Below, piece after piece: positions 29,095-39,159 of a stretch of DNA of 51,446 nt. The notes beneath the pieces were generated by a model. That model did not search any database. It was not told where the DNA came from and saw nothing but the letters and a program-made list of their open reading frames with translations. The position numbers and the translations under genes were made by a program. Every line of letters starts with the position of its first letter. Position 1 is the stretch's first letter. The DNA is from Paulinella micropora (lineage: Eukaryota; Cercozoa; Imbricatea; Euglyphida): contig BJOX01000245.1 in the NCBI GenBank assembly GCA_009731375.1, positions 123,106 through 174,551 of the forward strand, in the 5' to 3' direction.

Positions 29095-30340
29095 AGAAGG
29101 AGGGAGAAAACAGAACAACATGCATTGCACGATACACCGTTGTGCAGGTCCCAACCAAGGGTACCAGTGAGTCTAAGAGCCCACAGCAGGCCACAGACCA
29201 ACTCAAAGGTAGTACAATACCAGTACACCCATCACGACAACAAACAGTGCATGCTGCTAATAGGCAGGCGAGTAAAGCGCTGGCAAAGAGAAAGCAGGCG
29301 GGCCTGTCGCAGCCACAGCCGAAGAAAGTAAGAATAGAACCGGCAGTTAATCTTATCAACTTGCCGAGACAGACAATAGACAAGGAGGATGGAGGACATC
29401 AACCTCGCCTCACGGTCTCAAACAGAGAAAGCAAGGACAATCATCCTTCGCCTGTGAACAATACCCAAAAAGACATTACAAAAACGGCGGAAAGGGAGGA
29501 GGATGCGAACCTTGAGAAAAGGATACAGATTTTAGAACACAAGCTCCTTGTATTGGCCTTAAAAAGTCACCGGCCAGACGCTTTATGCTATACGAACCTT
29601 TTTTGTGAAACATTAAATACCTTTATAAACGTTGGTAATGATACTATGGCGAATATTAATATTGTCGGCCAGAAATTTACTACGAAACACCATGAGTGGT
29701 TAGAAACTAATATGAAAAAATCATCTGGCACCTTGAAAGGAGTTAGTAGTCGGACGGATATAACGGGCATCATCACTTTAAATTTTAAATTGAAATCCGG
29801 ACGAGTATATCGAGTGGACTTGTACGTTGTCCCCGAATACCACGGATCTGTTCTTTTGTCGTACGACCAACTGGCGACAATGAACGTAGTGATTGATTGC
29901 GCCGCCAAAAGAGTCATATACGGCGTAGAGCCAGGAGAAGAATATACTGTCGACTCTCTCCATGCTATTGACTCATACGAGGCCCTACACCTAGGGGTAG
30001 CATCGGAAGGGAAACAGGTGGCCATCACACACGCATATGAAGCATATATGCCAACGGACGCGGTGTCTAAAGATGGTTCAAACCTGTCAGACAAGAGAGA
30101 GGCGGAGGTCTATACGGCTACAGTCTCTACACAATGGGATAAAAAGTCGATAGACGATCTCATTGAAAAGAGGAAAGAGGAGATTATATGCATGGGAAAA
30201 AGGTGCCCATCGTTGGCGATATTTGAAGAAGGAGCAGGGGCCGATGTATATATTACCAACGGGTATTGCTTTCACGTAAAGGTGGAAGAGAAGGACAGAC
30301 AGGAGTTTATACCGAGGAGAAGGGGACGACTCCCTGATAT
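29091..30340 (+). CDS. retropepsin-like protease region of Pol, truncated by gap
   Basis: The frame continues from gag without a shift. After a low-complexity linker it reads FINVGNDTMANINIVGQKF, matching the D-T-G-A active-site strand but with Met in place of Gly. It continues with RVDLYVVPEYHGSVLLSYD then QLATMNVVIDCAAKRV, the typical I-L-G-x-D-x-L-x-x-x-x-x-V-I-D-C end of Ty3/gypsy-type proteases. The DTM variant may be inactive or lineage specific. The frame enters the gap at 30341. Confidence 0.55.
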
Positions 30341-30350
30341 NNNNNNNNNN

Positions 30351-30541
30351 AAAAGCCCGGCATGAGACTCCAAATGTACTATCCCCAACGATAGCTCAAT
30401 GGAAGAGTAAGTCGGTAATATAACCAAACACAGTCCTCAAAAAAGAGAATGATGTCTCGTTATATTAGCTCAGTGACGCAAAGACAAAAAGCCGCCAAAA
30501 GACCAGGATCAAATTGGCATTTCAGACGTGTCCGGCCAGAC
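30351..30541. other. 191-bp island between two 10-N gaps
   Basis: Non-coding or short-ORF sequence. It contains GATAGCTCAATGGAAGAG, similar to a tRNA D-arm/A box, but no B box or foldable tRNA follows, so I do not call an RNA gene. Its relation to either neighbouring element is unknown. Confidence 0.4.
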
Positions 30542-30580
30542 NNNNNNNNNNACTCTCTCCAAAGCGTTATTTGCATTCAG

Positions 30581-32341
30581 ATGGAAGGCTGCGCACGCTC
30601 GCGGCAACTTCCCCACGCGTTCCTCCTGGACCGCAACAGTTCAGGGGAGTGGGTGAAGTGTGACGACGACTCCGTTTCGGTCCTCCATAACCTGACTGCA
30701 TGCAGGGTGATTGCTTCGTATGGAGTGCAACTTCTGTTCAAGCGGACAGTCTCCTCCCTTCCTGACCCCGTCGCGGTTCTTCACCCGTTTTCCGCAGCCC
30801 AGCGCCCAGCCTTGGGACTGAGCTCAGCCTCAAAGACTAATCGACATTTCCGTCAGCGCCTACGCAAGATTATTAGGAACCTGCGGAAGATGGCAGCGGA
30901 TAAGAAGGATGAGCATTCCACCAATGCAGCCTCCTTCAACTCTCGGGCGTTCTCCCTGCTGGGGCAAGGCATGTCCATTGAACGGCACCTCCTCCCCCGT
31001 AGCCCAGTGCCCTCCTCCGCCCCCCTGGGGTTCTCTACTGTCTACAGGGTCTACAAACAAGGCATGCGGGAGCACCTTCCCCAGCCGTCCGCCAAGTGGT
31101 TTAGCGATTTCAAGCAGTCTCGGGACGGGCTTCGGGGAGGCGCGCAGGCCTCTCTTGCCTTTGCGACGCTCAGATACAATCTGGAGCGCTTCCATGGCAC
31201 CAATGTCCTGTCGCTCACCTCGCACGTACGAGAACCACTTCTGGCTTTTCCACCACAAAAGGTGGTCCCCCCCACTGCGCCACGGCTCTCCCAAGGAGCT
31301 CTCAACCAATGGTTAAGCCAGATGTTTCTCCTATCTCCCTCCTTCGGAGCTCAGCTTCACCTTCGATCCAGGAATCCATTGGCAGACAGGACCACCAAGG
31401 CGTTGGAATCCATTGTCCAGGACGGGAGTCTCATGCTCCTCACCTCCTGGCATGCACTCTCCTCCCCACGGGTTCTTCGCTATGTCCAGCGACGCCGCCC
31501 GCGGGTCCTCATTGTTCGGGCACAGGATATCAAGGGACGCATCCTGCTCCACCACACAGCCAACTTCAGGTCTGAGACTCCGGCGTGGGACCACGCGCCT
31601 CGGTTCATCGGCCCTCTCGGCATCTCCCTGCCCGCTGTTCGCTACAAACGCCTCAGAACGATCCTGCAGCTCACAATGCTCTTTATTGATGTCGGGGCCA
31701 GGGATGGTCTCCTGGAGCTTTCCATCCCGGAAGCGCCTTTTGGCCCTGAGGAGTTTTTTCGACCCGACTGGATCCTCGCAAAGGCCTCGGCCTGGATCGT
31801 TGTCGGCCTCATCCTTTGGAGTCCTCAGGAAAGTGACCCTCAGATGGATCCTCCGGAGGAGCAAGGGTTGCCAGAGGGAGATAGTGAGGACGAGGAGGAC
31901 GCCATCACTGCATTGTCGCACCTCAGTAGGGAAGAGCGGCTTGTTCAATCTATCGTGTCTCACCGCCTGGAGGCCCCCCCCCTGCAGCGCTGGATTCAGG
32001 CCCGAGTAGACATCGCCCGGGATCGGCTAGAGCGTCAATTCCTCTCGCTCGACGCCCCGGTTGACTCTCCCCCCTCCTCCCCGCCTGGCAGCTTCGATCG
32101 TTTCCCGGGTCCACCGCCCCTCCCCTCCTCTGTAGAAGAAATCATCGAGTCTGCTCTCCCCCCCCCTTCTCTAGCCGACAGCCCAGCCCCCCCCCTCCCC
32201 TCTTCCCGGAGTCCGGAGGGAAGGGAAGCCCGGCCTGATGGAATTGTCGCCCCGGTGGTCTCCGGGTCTCCCCCGCTGCCTCTAGTGGAGCCCAAGAGGT
32301 GGACGCAAGCTCAGCGGGATAGTTTCCCCAGGCTTCGTTGA
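30581..32341 (+). CDS. ORF1 of the non-LTR element, unknown function
   Basis: From the first ATG after the gap the frame is open for 586 codons; it is also open back to the gap, so the real start may be lost. I see a basic N-terminal half with folded-looking sequence (VYRVYKQGMREHLPQPSAKW) and a middle part with RRRPRVLIVRAQDIKGRILL. The tail is acidic then Pro-rich (PPEEQGLPEGDSEDEEDA). There are no zinc fingers, RRM, esterase or apurinic endonuclease motifs that I can name. It ends at TGA 32339-32341, overlapping the next frame. Confidence 0.65.
   Translation: MEGCARSRQLPHAFLLDRNSSGEWVKCDDDSVSVLHNLTACRVIASYGVQLLFKRTVSSLPDPVAVLHPFSAAQRPALGLSSASKTNRHFRQRLRKIIRNLRKMAADKKDEHSTNAASFNSRAFSLLGQGMSIERHLLPRSPVPSSAPLGFSTVYRVYKQGMREHLPQPSAKWFSDFKQSRDGLRGGAQASLAFATLRYNLERFHGTNVLSLTSHVREPLLAFPPQKVVPPTAPRLSQGALNQWLSQMFLLSPSFGAQLHLRSRNPLADRTTKALESIVQDGSLMLLTSWHALSSPRVLRYVQRRRPRVLIVRAQDIKGRILLHHTANFRSETPAWDHAPRFIGPLGISLPAVRYKRLRTILQLTMLFIDVGARDGLLELSIPEAPFGPEEFFRPDWILAKASAWIVVGLILWSPQESDPQMDPPEEQGLPEGDSEDEEDAITALSHLSREERLVQSIVSHRLEAPPLQRWIQARVDIARDRLERQFLSLDAPVDSPPSSPPGSFDRFPGPPPLPSSVEEIIESALPPPSLADSPAPPLPSSRSPEGREARPDGIVAPVVSGSPPLPLVEPKRWTQAQRDSFPRLR
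32323..32341 (+). promoter_or_regulatory. ORF1/ORF2 overlap with a possible -1 frameshift heptamer
   Basis: ORF2 is closed upstream by TAG at 32320-32322 and ORF1 stops at 32339-32341, so only 19 nt overlap. The overlap starts T-TTC-CCC (an X-XXY-YYZ pattern in the ORF1 frame), and no ATG lies near. The first ATG of ORF2 is at 32521. Confidence 0.4.
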
Positions 32342-35300
32342 AGCAGGCCATCCAAGCCGCAGTTGCTGCCGCACCTATAGAGAACGACGCTGCTCCCCCG
32401 GCTGTCCCTAGCCTTGCTCTGCCAAGTGTCATTCAGGACGCTCAGCCGCCTCCTCCACCATTGAGCAGGCGGCAGCCCAGACCCCCTAAGTCCAGGCGGA
32501 AGATAACGAAGGTACCCCGCATGCTAACTGCCCTGCAATCCATCACGAGGGGCCTCCAGAGACAGGTTCCGAGGGACCCCGGATCCCATTTATCCAGGCT
32601 CTGGATGAGCATTTGCCGTACGCTTCGAATGGAAGGGGATCTGGTGGGGCACATCCTGGATGAGACGTCGTCGGATGACCCGCTGGAGTTATCACGTCTC
32701 CTGCCCGACGCTCTGAAGGTCCTTGCCAAGGCCAGACGCAAGATTAACTCTCGACTCGAGGACATCAAGCGCGTCAAGAGGGAGTCTAAGAGACCGGATA
32801 GGTTTCGCCACAACCAAGCCTTTGACCGTAATCAGCACAAATTCCTCCTCCGTGTCCAAGCGGACTCAGCCATGGAGTCCCCCCCGCCCGAAGCTCTCCG
32901 GGAGCACTATGCAGACCTCTACCGCACACGTGTCTCCGACCTGGCAGACGAGGAGCGCCGACTTCACCAAGTGATGGGGCCTGGAGCTACACTATGGACC
33001 CCCCCAGAGGACTCCAAATATAACCAGAGAGAGCTCCTTCTCGGAAGCGACAGGCTCCGTGCGCCGATCCTCAGACCGGGGGAGGTTATCGACAAGGGGC
33101 ATTTCACCAATCTGGTGTTCCGAGGTAATGTGGATCCTGCCCCCCTTTCCCTTCTCCCCAGTGAGACGGAATCTGTCATCCAGTCATCTGCCGAGGTAGC
33201 CCTTCAGGCGGGGGTGGAAGGGATGAGGTCCCTCATGAATGCCCACAAGGCACCGTCCCTTCGCCAGTACACAGTGCAGTTCCCGCCGGAGGATGACAAC
33301 GAACGGAGACCGAACCGTAATTCAGATGAGCTTAAGAGATGGGATACTGCCAACCTTCCCCTTCAGGATGTGTATACAGCCCCTCCCGTTGACTTGGTTC
33401 CCAAGCTTATGGAGTTCCTGGAAGCTGAAGCAGGGGAGTACCTGGGTATCCACCTTCCTAACGGAGAGGACACCCGGGGCCTGATCATCCGACTCCAATC
33501 CAACGCGTTTGCTCTGCGCCTCAGCTCGCTCCCTGACGAATTCCAACAACGGTTCCCTGTTGCTCGCCTTGCGCCGCGCCTCGATCGACCTGACGAGCTG
33601 TCTCCAGGCTCCCTGTCACCATGGGACGCTATCCTCGTTACCGATGGATCCTGCTTTCCCGAACATGGCAACGCTGCGGGCTTCGGGGCTTTCCTATTCT
33701 ACAATCGCGATATTATCGCCATCTACGGCAACGCGGACAATCCAGCCTCTAGTGGTGAACAGGAAGTGTTGGCAGTTATGGCAGGGGGCCTCCAATTCAT
33801 CCGGGAGATGGCCTGGAGGCCCCGGCGAGTCCATGTCTACACCGACTACCGGGCCCTATCGGACGCGAATCTGGAAGGGGAGGCCCACGAACTGTTCAAG
33901 ACGCGGTCGAAGCCCCCCCTATGGGATGCCATCTTTCGCTTTCACGTGCAGACTGCTCCGATCTCTTTCCACTGGGTCAAGTCCCACCAAGAACGCAGTT
34001 TTGAGTGGACCTTCCGTCTAAATGAGTGTGCAGACCGCCTCGCCAAGTGGGCGGTCCTAAGAAGAGTGACCCGGCTACAGAGGATTCGGGAGTGGGAGAG
34101 GCTGCGCTCGGCCCCGCCCCGAGACTCCAACGGACGGCTTCTCCTTGTAGGGCCGTTCCAAGAGTCTCATATTCCTGGGGACCGGGTCAAGCAATTCGTC
34201 AATATCTTCAAGTGCCTCCCCCCCCCGCTCTCTCGAGAGCAGGCGCTCGATCTGGCTCGTCGGCCGCTCTCGTTGGGTGAAATCGAGCATGCAATTCAGG
34301 CCAAAAAGGGTCCTGCTCCGGGAGACGATGGTATACCCCCCGACATCTTCAAGCTCCTCTCGCAAGACGCGAAGATCCAATTAGGATCTTTCTTCTCCCA
34401 TTGCTGGAAGGAGAAGAGATTACCAAAGGACTGGAAGCCGGGGATTCTCAGCCAGATTTGGAAGGGGACTGGGACAGGCGCAAATGTATCCGACTGGCGG
34501 GGCATCACGGTTTCGAACGCGATCCTCAACCTCTACGAAAAACTCGTCACTTTTCGGGTTGAGTCCTTCAAGCTCCACGCAGGGTGCATCCGGAAGACTT
34601 CTAAAGCCAACACAACAACTGTGAGTGGGTGCGATGAATGGAACATGGTGCTGCGGTTGATGTTGGCCGATTTACGGGCAGCCCCCAAGATTACAGGTAA
34701 GAAAAAGACGCTTATCATCTTCTCCACTGACATCCGCAAGGCGTTTGACCGCGCGGAGCTCACTTACATCTGCGAAGCGTACTCCCATGTGGTGGCTCAG
34801 GAGGGGGAGTTCCCCGAGCTGTTTGCTTTCCTCCGCCATCGGTTCAAAGACTCCCCGCTCAAGCTCAAGGTCCCGGACTCTACAGGGAAGTCTGCTGTTT
34901 TGCCGGACGAAATTCACCGCTCCCGAGGGATCCCTCAAGGTGGATCGCTCAGCCCGGGCACATACGGGGTTCTCGACGAATACCTTACCCGCTTGTGCCC
35001 TGCCCAGCAATTTATGCCAGCAGGATACCGGTTCTACGATGGCACTAGCAGCGACCGCTCCCAGAACACCTCCGTCTACCCCCTGAGGCCCCCGTTGACT
35101 GCAGATCACAAATTTGCGGACGATAACTGGGCAGCCCTAGGAGGGGATGGTCCACCGGAGCTCTACATTCCCGAGGCACAAAAGGGCTTCTCACTTCTTT
35201 ATACGCAACTTAGGGCCGCACGCCAGATCTGTGCGGCGGAAAAATGCTCTGTCATCTGCCTGGTTAGTGAAGAGGGCAAAGGTGTCTACGCTGTCCCGAT

Positions 35301-37698
35301 TTCTCTCACTGCACCCGGCCGGGACTCGACGTGCCCCCCCACCGTGATTAGAAACCGTTCGGCAATTGAAGTCTTTCGGTCCCTGGGGCTCCACACCGAC
35401 GGCAACAATAACCCGCAGATCCAAAGAGACTACGCGATTTCAAGGTTCGTGGCTACTGCCCGGTTGATACACAGCCTCGACCTCTCGCTTGCAAGGAAAA
35501 GGAAAGCCCTCACGTGTCTCCTCACCAGCATCCTAGATTTTTCCTTCGGGTGGACCCCCTTCCCCCAGAAGTTGCTTCGGGACCTAGACACAGCTTTTCG
35601 GGACCATATCCGGGAGACTCTTCAGCTGTCTCCCCAGGAGATTCCAAACGCGGTGCTTTACGGCCCCATAGGAGGAGGGGGAGGATTCGGCCTTCACCAG
35701 TTCTCCACCCGGTACTACCTGCGAACTTTCACGGTGTTTATCAAATGCCTCCTTTCGACCGATCCATACGTTCAATACGCGGTGGATGCGCATCTACGCC
35801 TAGCGTGGGATTATTACTTCCCCAGGAACAAGGATCTCTGTCCCCAGCGTCTCCCCCTCCGTGGTCGCCGAGCTGCTCCCAAGAGCTCTTGCCCCCCACA
35901 GCCGCCAAGCACGCGCTTCTCGTTCAGATGGGCAGGGGACGGCGGACCGCGCCCGCCACTGATGCATCCACCGATTCATCCACCGGACATATGGCGAATG
36001 CACTCCGTTTTCCACGGGGTGGAGGTCCCCACCGACTGCATCATTCCAGCTTTCTACCCGCGGTACGTCAACGCTGTGAACAGGGGCGCTCTCAGGGACG
36101 AAGCCCCCATACCAGAGGACATCAACAAGCAGTGCCCCAAGCTTCCGGACCCCCCAGACCAGCCTTTCCTTGGATGGCAAGGTCACCTGCATCTGCTCAA
36201 GGAGGATCGCCGCGACGGACTTATGGTACTTCATTGGATCCGCGCCTGCAGAGCACTGGGCATTGGCATTAACCCGCGCATCCCTCCAGGGCATGTAAGT
36301 GACTCGTCATGGCCCGACGGGCGACAGCAGCGATCCGATGCAGAACACAGCCTTGCCCGATTCAGGGAGGCATATGACGTTCCCCCGGCCCGCTTCGAAT
36401 GGAACGCACTAGAGGTCCCAGTCGTTCTCTCCGTCACTAACTTTCTCACCAAGGAGACTGTCGCTCCAGGGTCAGTAGACCAAGCCATCGCCCAAGTCAA
36501 GAAGAATTGGACCTCCTACAACCTATGGAAGCTTCGCCAGAGATGCTCGGAAGACGCTAATAAATTCAAAGTGGCGCCCCGCTTCGGCCTAACATGGGGG
36601 ATCCGCTCGGAAATACGCAGACCCTTCCAAGCCATTACCAACCATTTCCTTCAACCCAACGGCTGCCTTTCAGTGAGAGAGGTAGCCATAGTACTCAAAT
36701 GCCAGCTAGATGTCTGGCCCACTCCGGCGAGGGTCAGCACTGTGATTACCAAGGAGGCCACCTCGACCTCCTGCCCGTATGGCTGCAGGGTCACTGGGAG
36801 CATCAGCCACTACTTGCTCTCAAAGTCCTCCTTCCACTCGGAGGCCCTCAAGTCTCTACTGGATCAGCGGCACTCCAAATGCAGACAGTGGATCCGCAGC
36901 TGCTTGGAGCGGTCAGACAACGACGATGGCATAGCACCGGACTGCAAAGTCTTCATCATCGGGGAGGAGGGAGCCTTCCCTCGACCGAAGCAAGATAGTG
37001 CCCCCCCTCGTGCGGACGCAGGTCTCCCCGCCCCGGAGGGAGCCCCCCTTCTTGCCCCACCTCTCTCGCCGGCTTTCATTCACCCCGCCGCGCAGGTGAT
37101 GGTGGACATGGCGGGACCGGGTTTTTCGCACAAGATAGACCTGCTGGTCACCGCCTCTCGAAGATCAAACCACGTTACCCTGATAGACTACACGACCCGG
37201 GAGGATCAATGGCTGGTCCGCGAAGATGACTCCTGTCTCCCCGCGAGACAGTCGCCAGACGATCGGCGGGATACCTGGGACCGAGATGGACGTCGGGTGA
37301 ACCCCCCTTACCGACCGAAGGACCCAAATGCGTTTCGGGGAGAAGACCCGCCCAGCACCTGGCCAGCTATCCCCTGGAAGTCCCATCAGGCGTGGGGATA
37401 TAACCCGCGGGCGATCTATGATCACCGATACCTCCCGCTGGAAGAAGCGATAAGCAGGCAGACCATTAGGAGACGTCCAATGTCTACCAATCTTATTATG
37501 ATCGCAATGGGGGCGAGAGGATACATCTCCCAAGCCTCATTTGACGAACTGTGCTTCCATTTCTCCAAGAGCATCGCGCAGCAGATCTACCAAGGCCTAA
37601 CCAGGATTTGCCATGAGCATATCATCCAGACTTGGAATTTCCTTCACCATTTCCCTGCGGGACCTCCTCCAAACCCTCCTTTCCTCCCCCCTCAGTAG
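32323..37698 (+). CDS. ORF2 polyprotein: RNase H - RT - Cys/His - restriction-like endonuclease
   Basis: About 1790 residues are open to TAG at 37696-37698. Numbered from 32338, the RNase H lies near residues 430-575 with acidic residues Asp436 (VTDGS), Glu476 (GEQEVLAV), Asp503 (VYTDYRAL) and Asp566 (LNECADRLAKWA). The RT follows: GPAPGDDGIPPDIFK, IFSTDIRKAFDRAE (Asp798), SRGIPQGGSLSPGTYG, and HKFADDNWAAL (Asp928-Asp929), with FADD rather than YADD. At 1479 is CPYGCRVTGSISHYLLSK, a C-x3-C-x7-H motif lacking the usual last Cys. At 1601 is HKIDLLVT followed by VTLIDYTTRED, then MIAMGARGYISQ, matching the R2-type restriction-like endonuclease (KPD, D, GARG) with Ile in place of Pro. Starting by frameshift from ORF1 or at ATG 32521 are both possible. 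Confidence 0.85.
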   Translation, partial: FPQASLKQAIQAAVAAAPIENDAAPPAVPSLALPSVIQDAQPPPPPLSRRQPRPPKSRRKITKVPRMLTALQSITRGLQRQVPRDPGSHLSRLWMSICRTLRMEGDLVGHILDETSSDDPLELSRLLPDALKVLAKARRKINSRLEDIKRVKRESKRPDRFRHNQAFDRNQHKFLLRVQADSAMESPPPEALREHYADLYRTRVSDLADEERRLHQVMGPGATLWTPPEDSKYNQRELLLGSDRLRAPILRPGEVIDKGHFTNLVFRGNVDPAPLSLLPSETESVIQSSAEVALQAGVEGMRSLMNAHKAPSLRQYTVQFPPEDDNERRPNRNSDELKRWDTANLPLQDVYTAPPVDLVPKLMEFLEAEAGEYLGIHLPNGEDTRGLIIRLQSNAFALRLSSLPDEFQQRFPVARLAPRLDRPDELSPGSLSPWDAILVTDGSCFPEHGNAAGFGAFLFYNRDIIAIYGNADNPASSGEQEVLAVMAGGLQFIREMAWRPRRVHVYTDYRALSDANLEGEAHELFKTRSKPPLWDAIFRFHVQTAPISFHWVKSHQERSFEWTFRLNECADRLAKWAVLRRVTRLQRIREWERLRSAPPRDSNGRLLLVGPFQESHIPGDRVKQFVNIFKCLPPPLSREQALDLARRPLSLGEIEHAIQAKKGPAPGDDGIPPDIFKLLSQDAKIQLGSFFSHCWKEKRLPKDWKPGILSQIWKGTGTGANVSDWRGITVSNAILNLYEKLVTFRVESFKLHAGCIRKTSKANTTTVSGCDEWNMVLRLMLADLRAAPKITGKKKTLIIFSTDIRKAFDRAELTYICEAYSHVVAQEGEFPELFAFLRHRFKDSPLKLKVPDSTGKSAVLPDEIHRSRGIPQGGSLSPGTYGVLDEYLTRLCPAQQFMPAGYRFYDGTSSDRSQNTSVYPLRPPLTADHKFADDNWAALGGDGPPELYIPEAQKGFSLLYTQLRAARQICAAEKCSVICLVSEEGKGVYAVPISLTAPGRDSTCPPTVIRNRSAIEVFRSLGLHTDGNNNPQIQRDYAISRFVATARLIHSLDLSLARKRKALTCLLTSILDFSFGWTPFPQKLLRDLDTAFRDHIRETLQLSPQEIPNAVLYGPIGGGGGFGLHQFSTRYYLRTFTVFIKCLLSTDPYVQYAVDAHLRLAWDYYFPRNKDLCPQRLPLRGRRAAPKSSCPPQPPSTRFSFRWAGDGGPRPPLMHPPIHPPDIWRMHSVFHGVEVPTDCIIPAFYPRYVNAVNRGALRDEAPIPEDINKQCPKLPDPPDQPFLGWQGHLHLLKEDRRDGLMVLHWIRACRALGIGINPRIPPGHVSDSSWPDGRQQRSDAEHSLARFREAYDVPPARFEWNALEVPVVLSVTNFLTKETVAPGSVDQAIAQVKKNWTSYNLWKLRQRCSEDANKFKVAPRFGLTWGIRSEIRRPFQAITNHFLQPNGCLSVREVAIVLKCQLDVWPTPARVSTVITKEATSTSCPYGCRVTGSISHYLLSKSSFHSEALKSLLDQRHSKCRQWIRSCLERSDNDDGIAPDCKVFIIGEEGAFPRPKQDSAPPRADAGLPAPEGAPLLAPPLSPAFIHPAAQVMVDMAGPGFSHKIDLLVTASRRSNHVTLIDYTTREDQWLVREDDSCLPARQSPDDRRDTWDRDGRRVNPPYRPKDPNAFRGEDPPSTWPAIPWKSHQAWGYNPRAIYDHRYLPLEEAISRQTIRRRPMSTNLIMIAMGARGYISQASFDELCFHFSKSIAQQIYQGLTRICHEHIIQTWNFLHHFPAGPPPNPPFLPPQ

Positions 37699-38754
37699 GT
37701 GGGCGTGCTCCTTCGCCCTACCTGGTCCCCTTTGTTGCTTTGTCCAGAGGCGGGAGGCGAGCGGAGAGGCGGAGAAGGAAGTCCACCAGAGGCCCAAGGT
37801 ATCCCACCGAAGCTGAGTCCAAGGGGGGACGAAAATCCATCGCACCGATCCCGTAGATGTGGGAGGAGAGGGTCTCCTGTGGCTCGCTTAGCCCACCAGC
37901 AAGTCAGACGACCCACTGGCACACTAGCTTGCCTATGGAGTCTCCTTTTCCTCCCACCCTTGACTCCCCATCGAATCCCACCTCTCCTCGGGGCCACGGA
38001 ACCGAAGGGGCCTAGCCCTGGCTAGAGTTTTGAATTCCTCTCCCCCCCCCCCCCCAGCCTTCCGCCTCTTTTTTCTCCCGACCTAGCCTCCGCCCGCTTT
38101 GAGTCTCTGGGAGGGTAATCCGTCCTGTCTGTGTCCCCCCCTTCTCAGGGAGCTGCATAGTCATGGGGATGGAGGACTCGTCTAGGGTTGACTGTGCTTC
38201 TTCTTCTGTCTTCTCTCTCTTGTCGGGATTCGGTTTTTTCAAATTTCCAGCGTCTCTGCTGGTTTCCTGGTCTGTGGGGGGGATGTTTCCTGGGTGGGAC
38301 GGACGGACCAGGCTTAAGCGCGGCCTCTTGCCTTGGACCGCGCTCCCTTGTGGGATCACTTTCACTCTGTTCCCTCTCTTTCTCCTCTACGACCGGCCCC
38401 CCTCTCTTTCTCTCTTCCTTGTTGCGCTCTCTCTCTCTGGCGTTCCTGCGATTCAGCTGGTGCCCTGTGGGCCTGCTCGAGTCAGGATCGGTGTGTCTAC
38501 GACTGGTCGCCCATGGATTGGCGCTGGATGGGAGTCCCGCTTCGACCTGGACGAATGGGCCCAGATGCGCCGGGACGTGTTGGCTGCTTCGCTTCCGGGA
38601 AGATTCTTCCCGGTCTGAATTGGCCTGTGCCAGCCGGTTACTAGGTTTGTGTGTTGGTCGGGAGGTTCCTGTAGGCTATCGGCTGTCCCTTCTCTCTGTC
38701 GTCCTTTCTCTCTCGTTCTTTCTCTCTCGCTCTCTTTCTCTCTATCTCTTTCGT

Positions 38755-38795
<41 letters not shown>

Positions 38796-39047
38796 ATCTC
38801 TCTCTCTCTCCTTCTCTATCTCTACCCTTTCTACGACGTGCATCTGTGTCTCCGGACCGTTTGCGCACAGATCCTAGCGGGCTGCCATTCGCTCAAGGCC
38901 AAATGCTCCCCCAGCCATCAAACCCGCTTACTCGGTGTCCCTGATGTTGGTGGTCGTAGTGCAGGCGCCCCGCAACCGCTACGGGTTTGGGTGGGAATAC
39001 TGTCTTTCCCATTGTACAATAATTTTAGCAAAATCAATAAAATAAAA
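37699..39047 (+). other. 3' region of the non-LTR element
   Basis: This is C/T-rich sequence without convincing coding, with (TC)n expansions at about 38690-38815. It ends AATAAAATAAAA, a polyadenylation-like tail, at the boundary with (TATG)n. Confidence 0.6.
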
Positions 39048-39128
39048 ATATGTATGTATGTATGTATGCATGTATGTATGTATGTATGTATGTATCACGA
39101 TATTTATGTATGTATCACGGTATGTATG

Positions 39129-39159
<31 letters not shown>

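Larger units (their letters stand above)
27240..30340 (+). mobile_element. decayed LTR-type retroelement: Gag and aspartic protease region
   Basis: The element holds a Gag-like region and a retropepsin-like region in one frame and ends at a 10-N gap. Reverse transcriptase, RNase H, integrase and LTRs are not seen; a different (non-LTR) element begins beyond the next gap. Lesions in gag show it is not functional as sequenced. Confidence 0.6.
30552..39047 (+). mobile_element. non-LTR retrotransposon with RNase H upstream of RT and a C-terminal restriction-like endonuclease
   Basis: The element begins at or before the gap edge at 30552. It has two long ORFs (30581-32341 and about 32323-37698) without internal stops, a 1.35-kb 3' region, and ends with TAAAATAAAA against a (TATG)n array at about 39048. 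ORF2 order is RNase H, reverse transcriptase, Cys/His motif, restriction-like endonuclease. RNase H in front of RT is known from oomycete Utopia elements (Kojima and Jurka), which target U2 snRNA genes; here the 3' flank is a TATG microsatellite and no U2 sequence is seen. No apurinic endonuclease motif appears in ORF1. Confidence 0.8.

Noticed and set aside
30380-30420. tRNA gene suggested by GATAGCTCAATGGAAGAG
   Set aside because: Only the D-arm-like part matches; no anticodon stem, B box or acceptor pairing follows.
38163-38618. ORF in the 3' region of the non-LTR element
   Set aside because: The composition follows the C/T-rich 3' region, there is no recognisable domain, and overlapping frames are equally open.
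39000-39060. U2 snRNA target flank for the Utopia-like element
   Set aside because: The 3' flank is a (TATG)n repeat and no U2 snRNA sequence was seen on either side.
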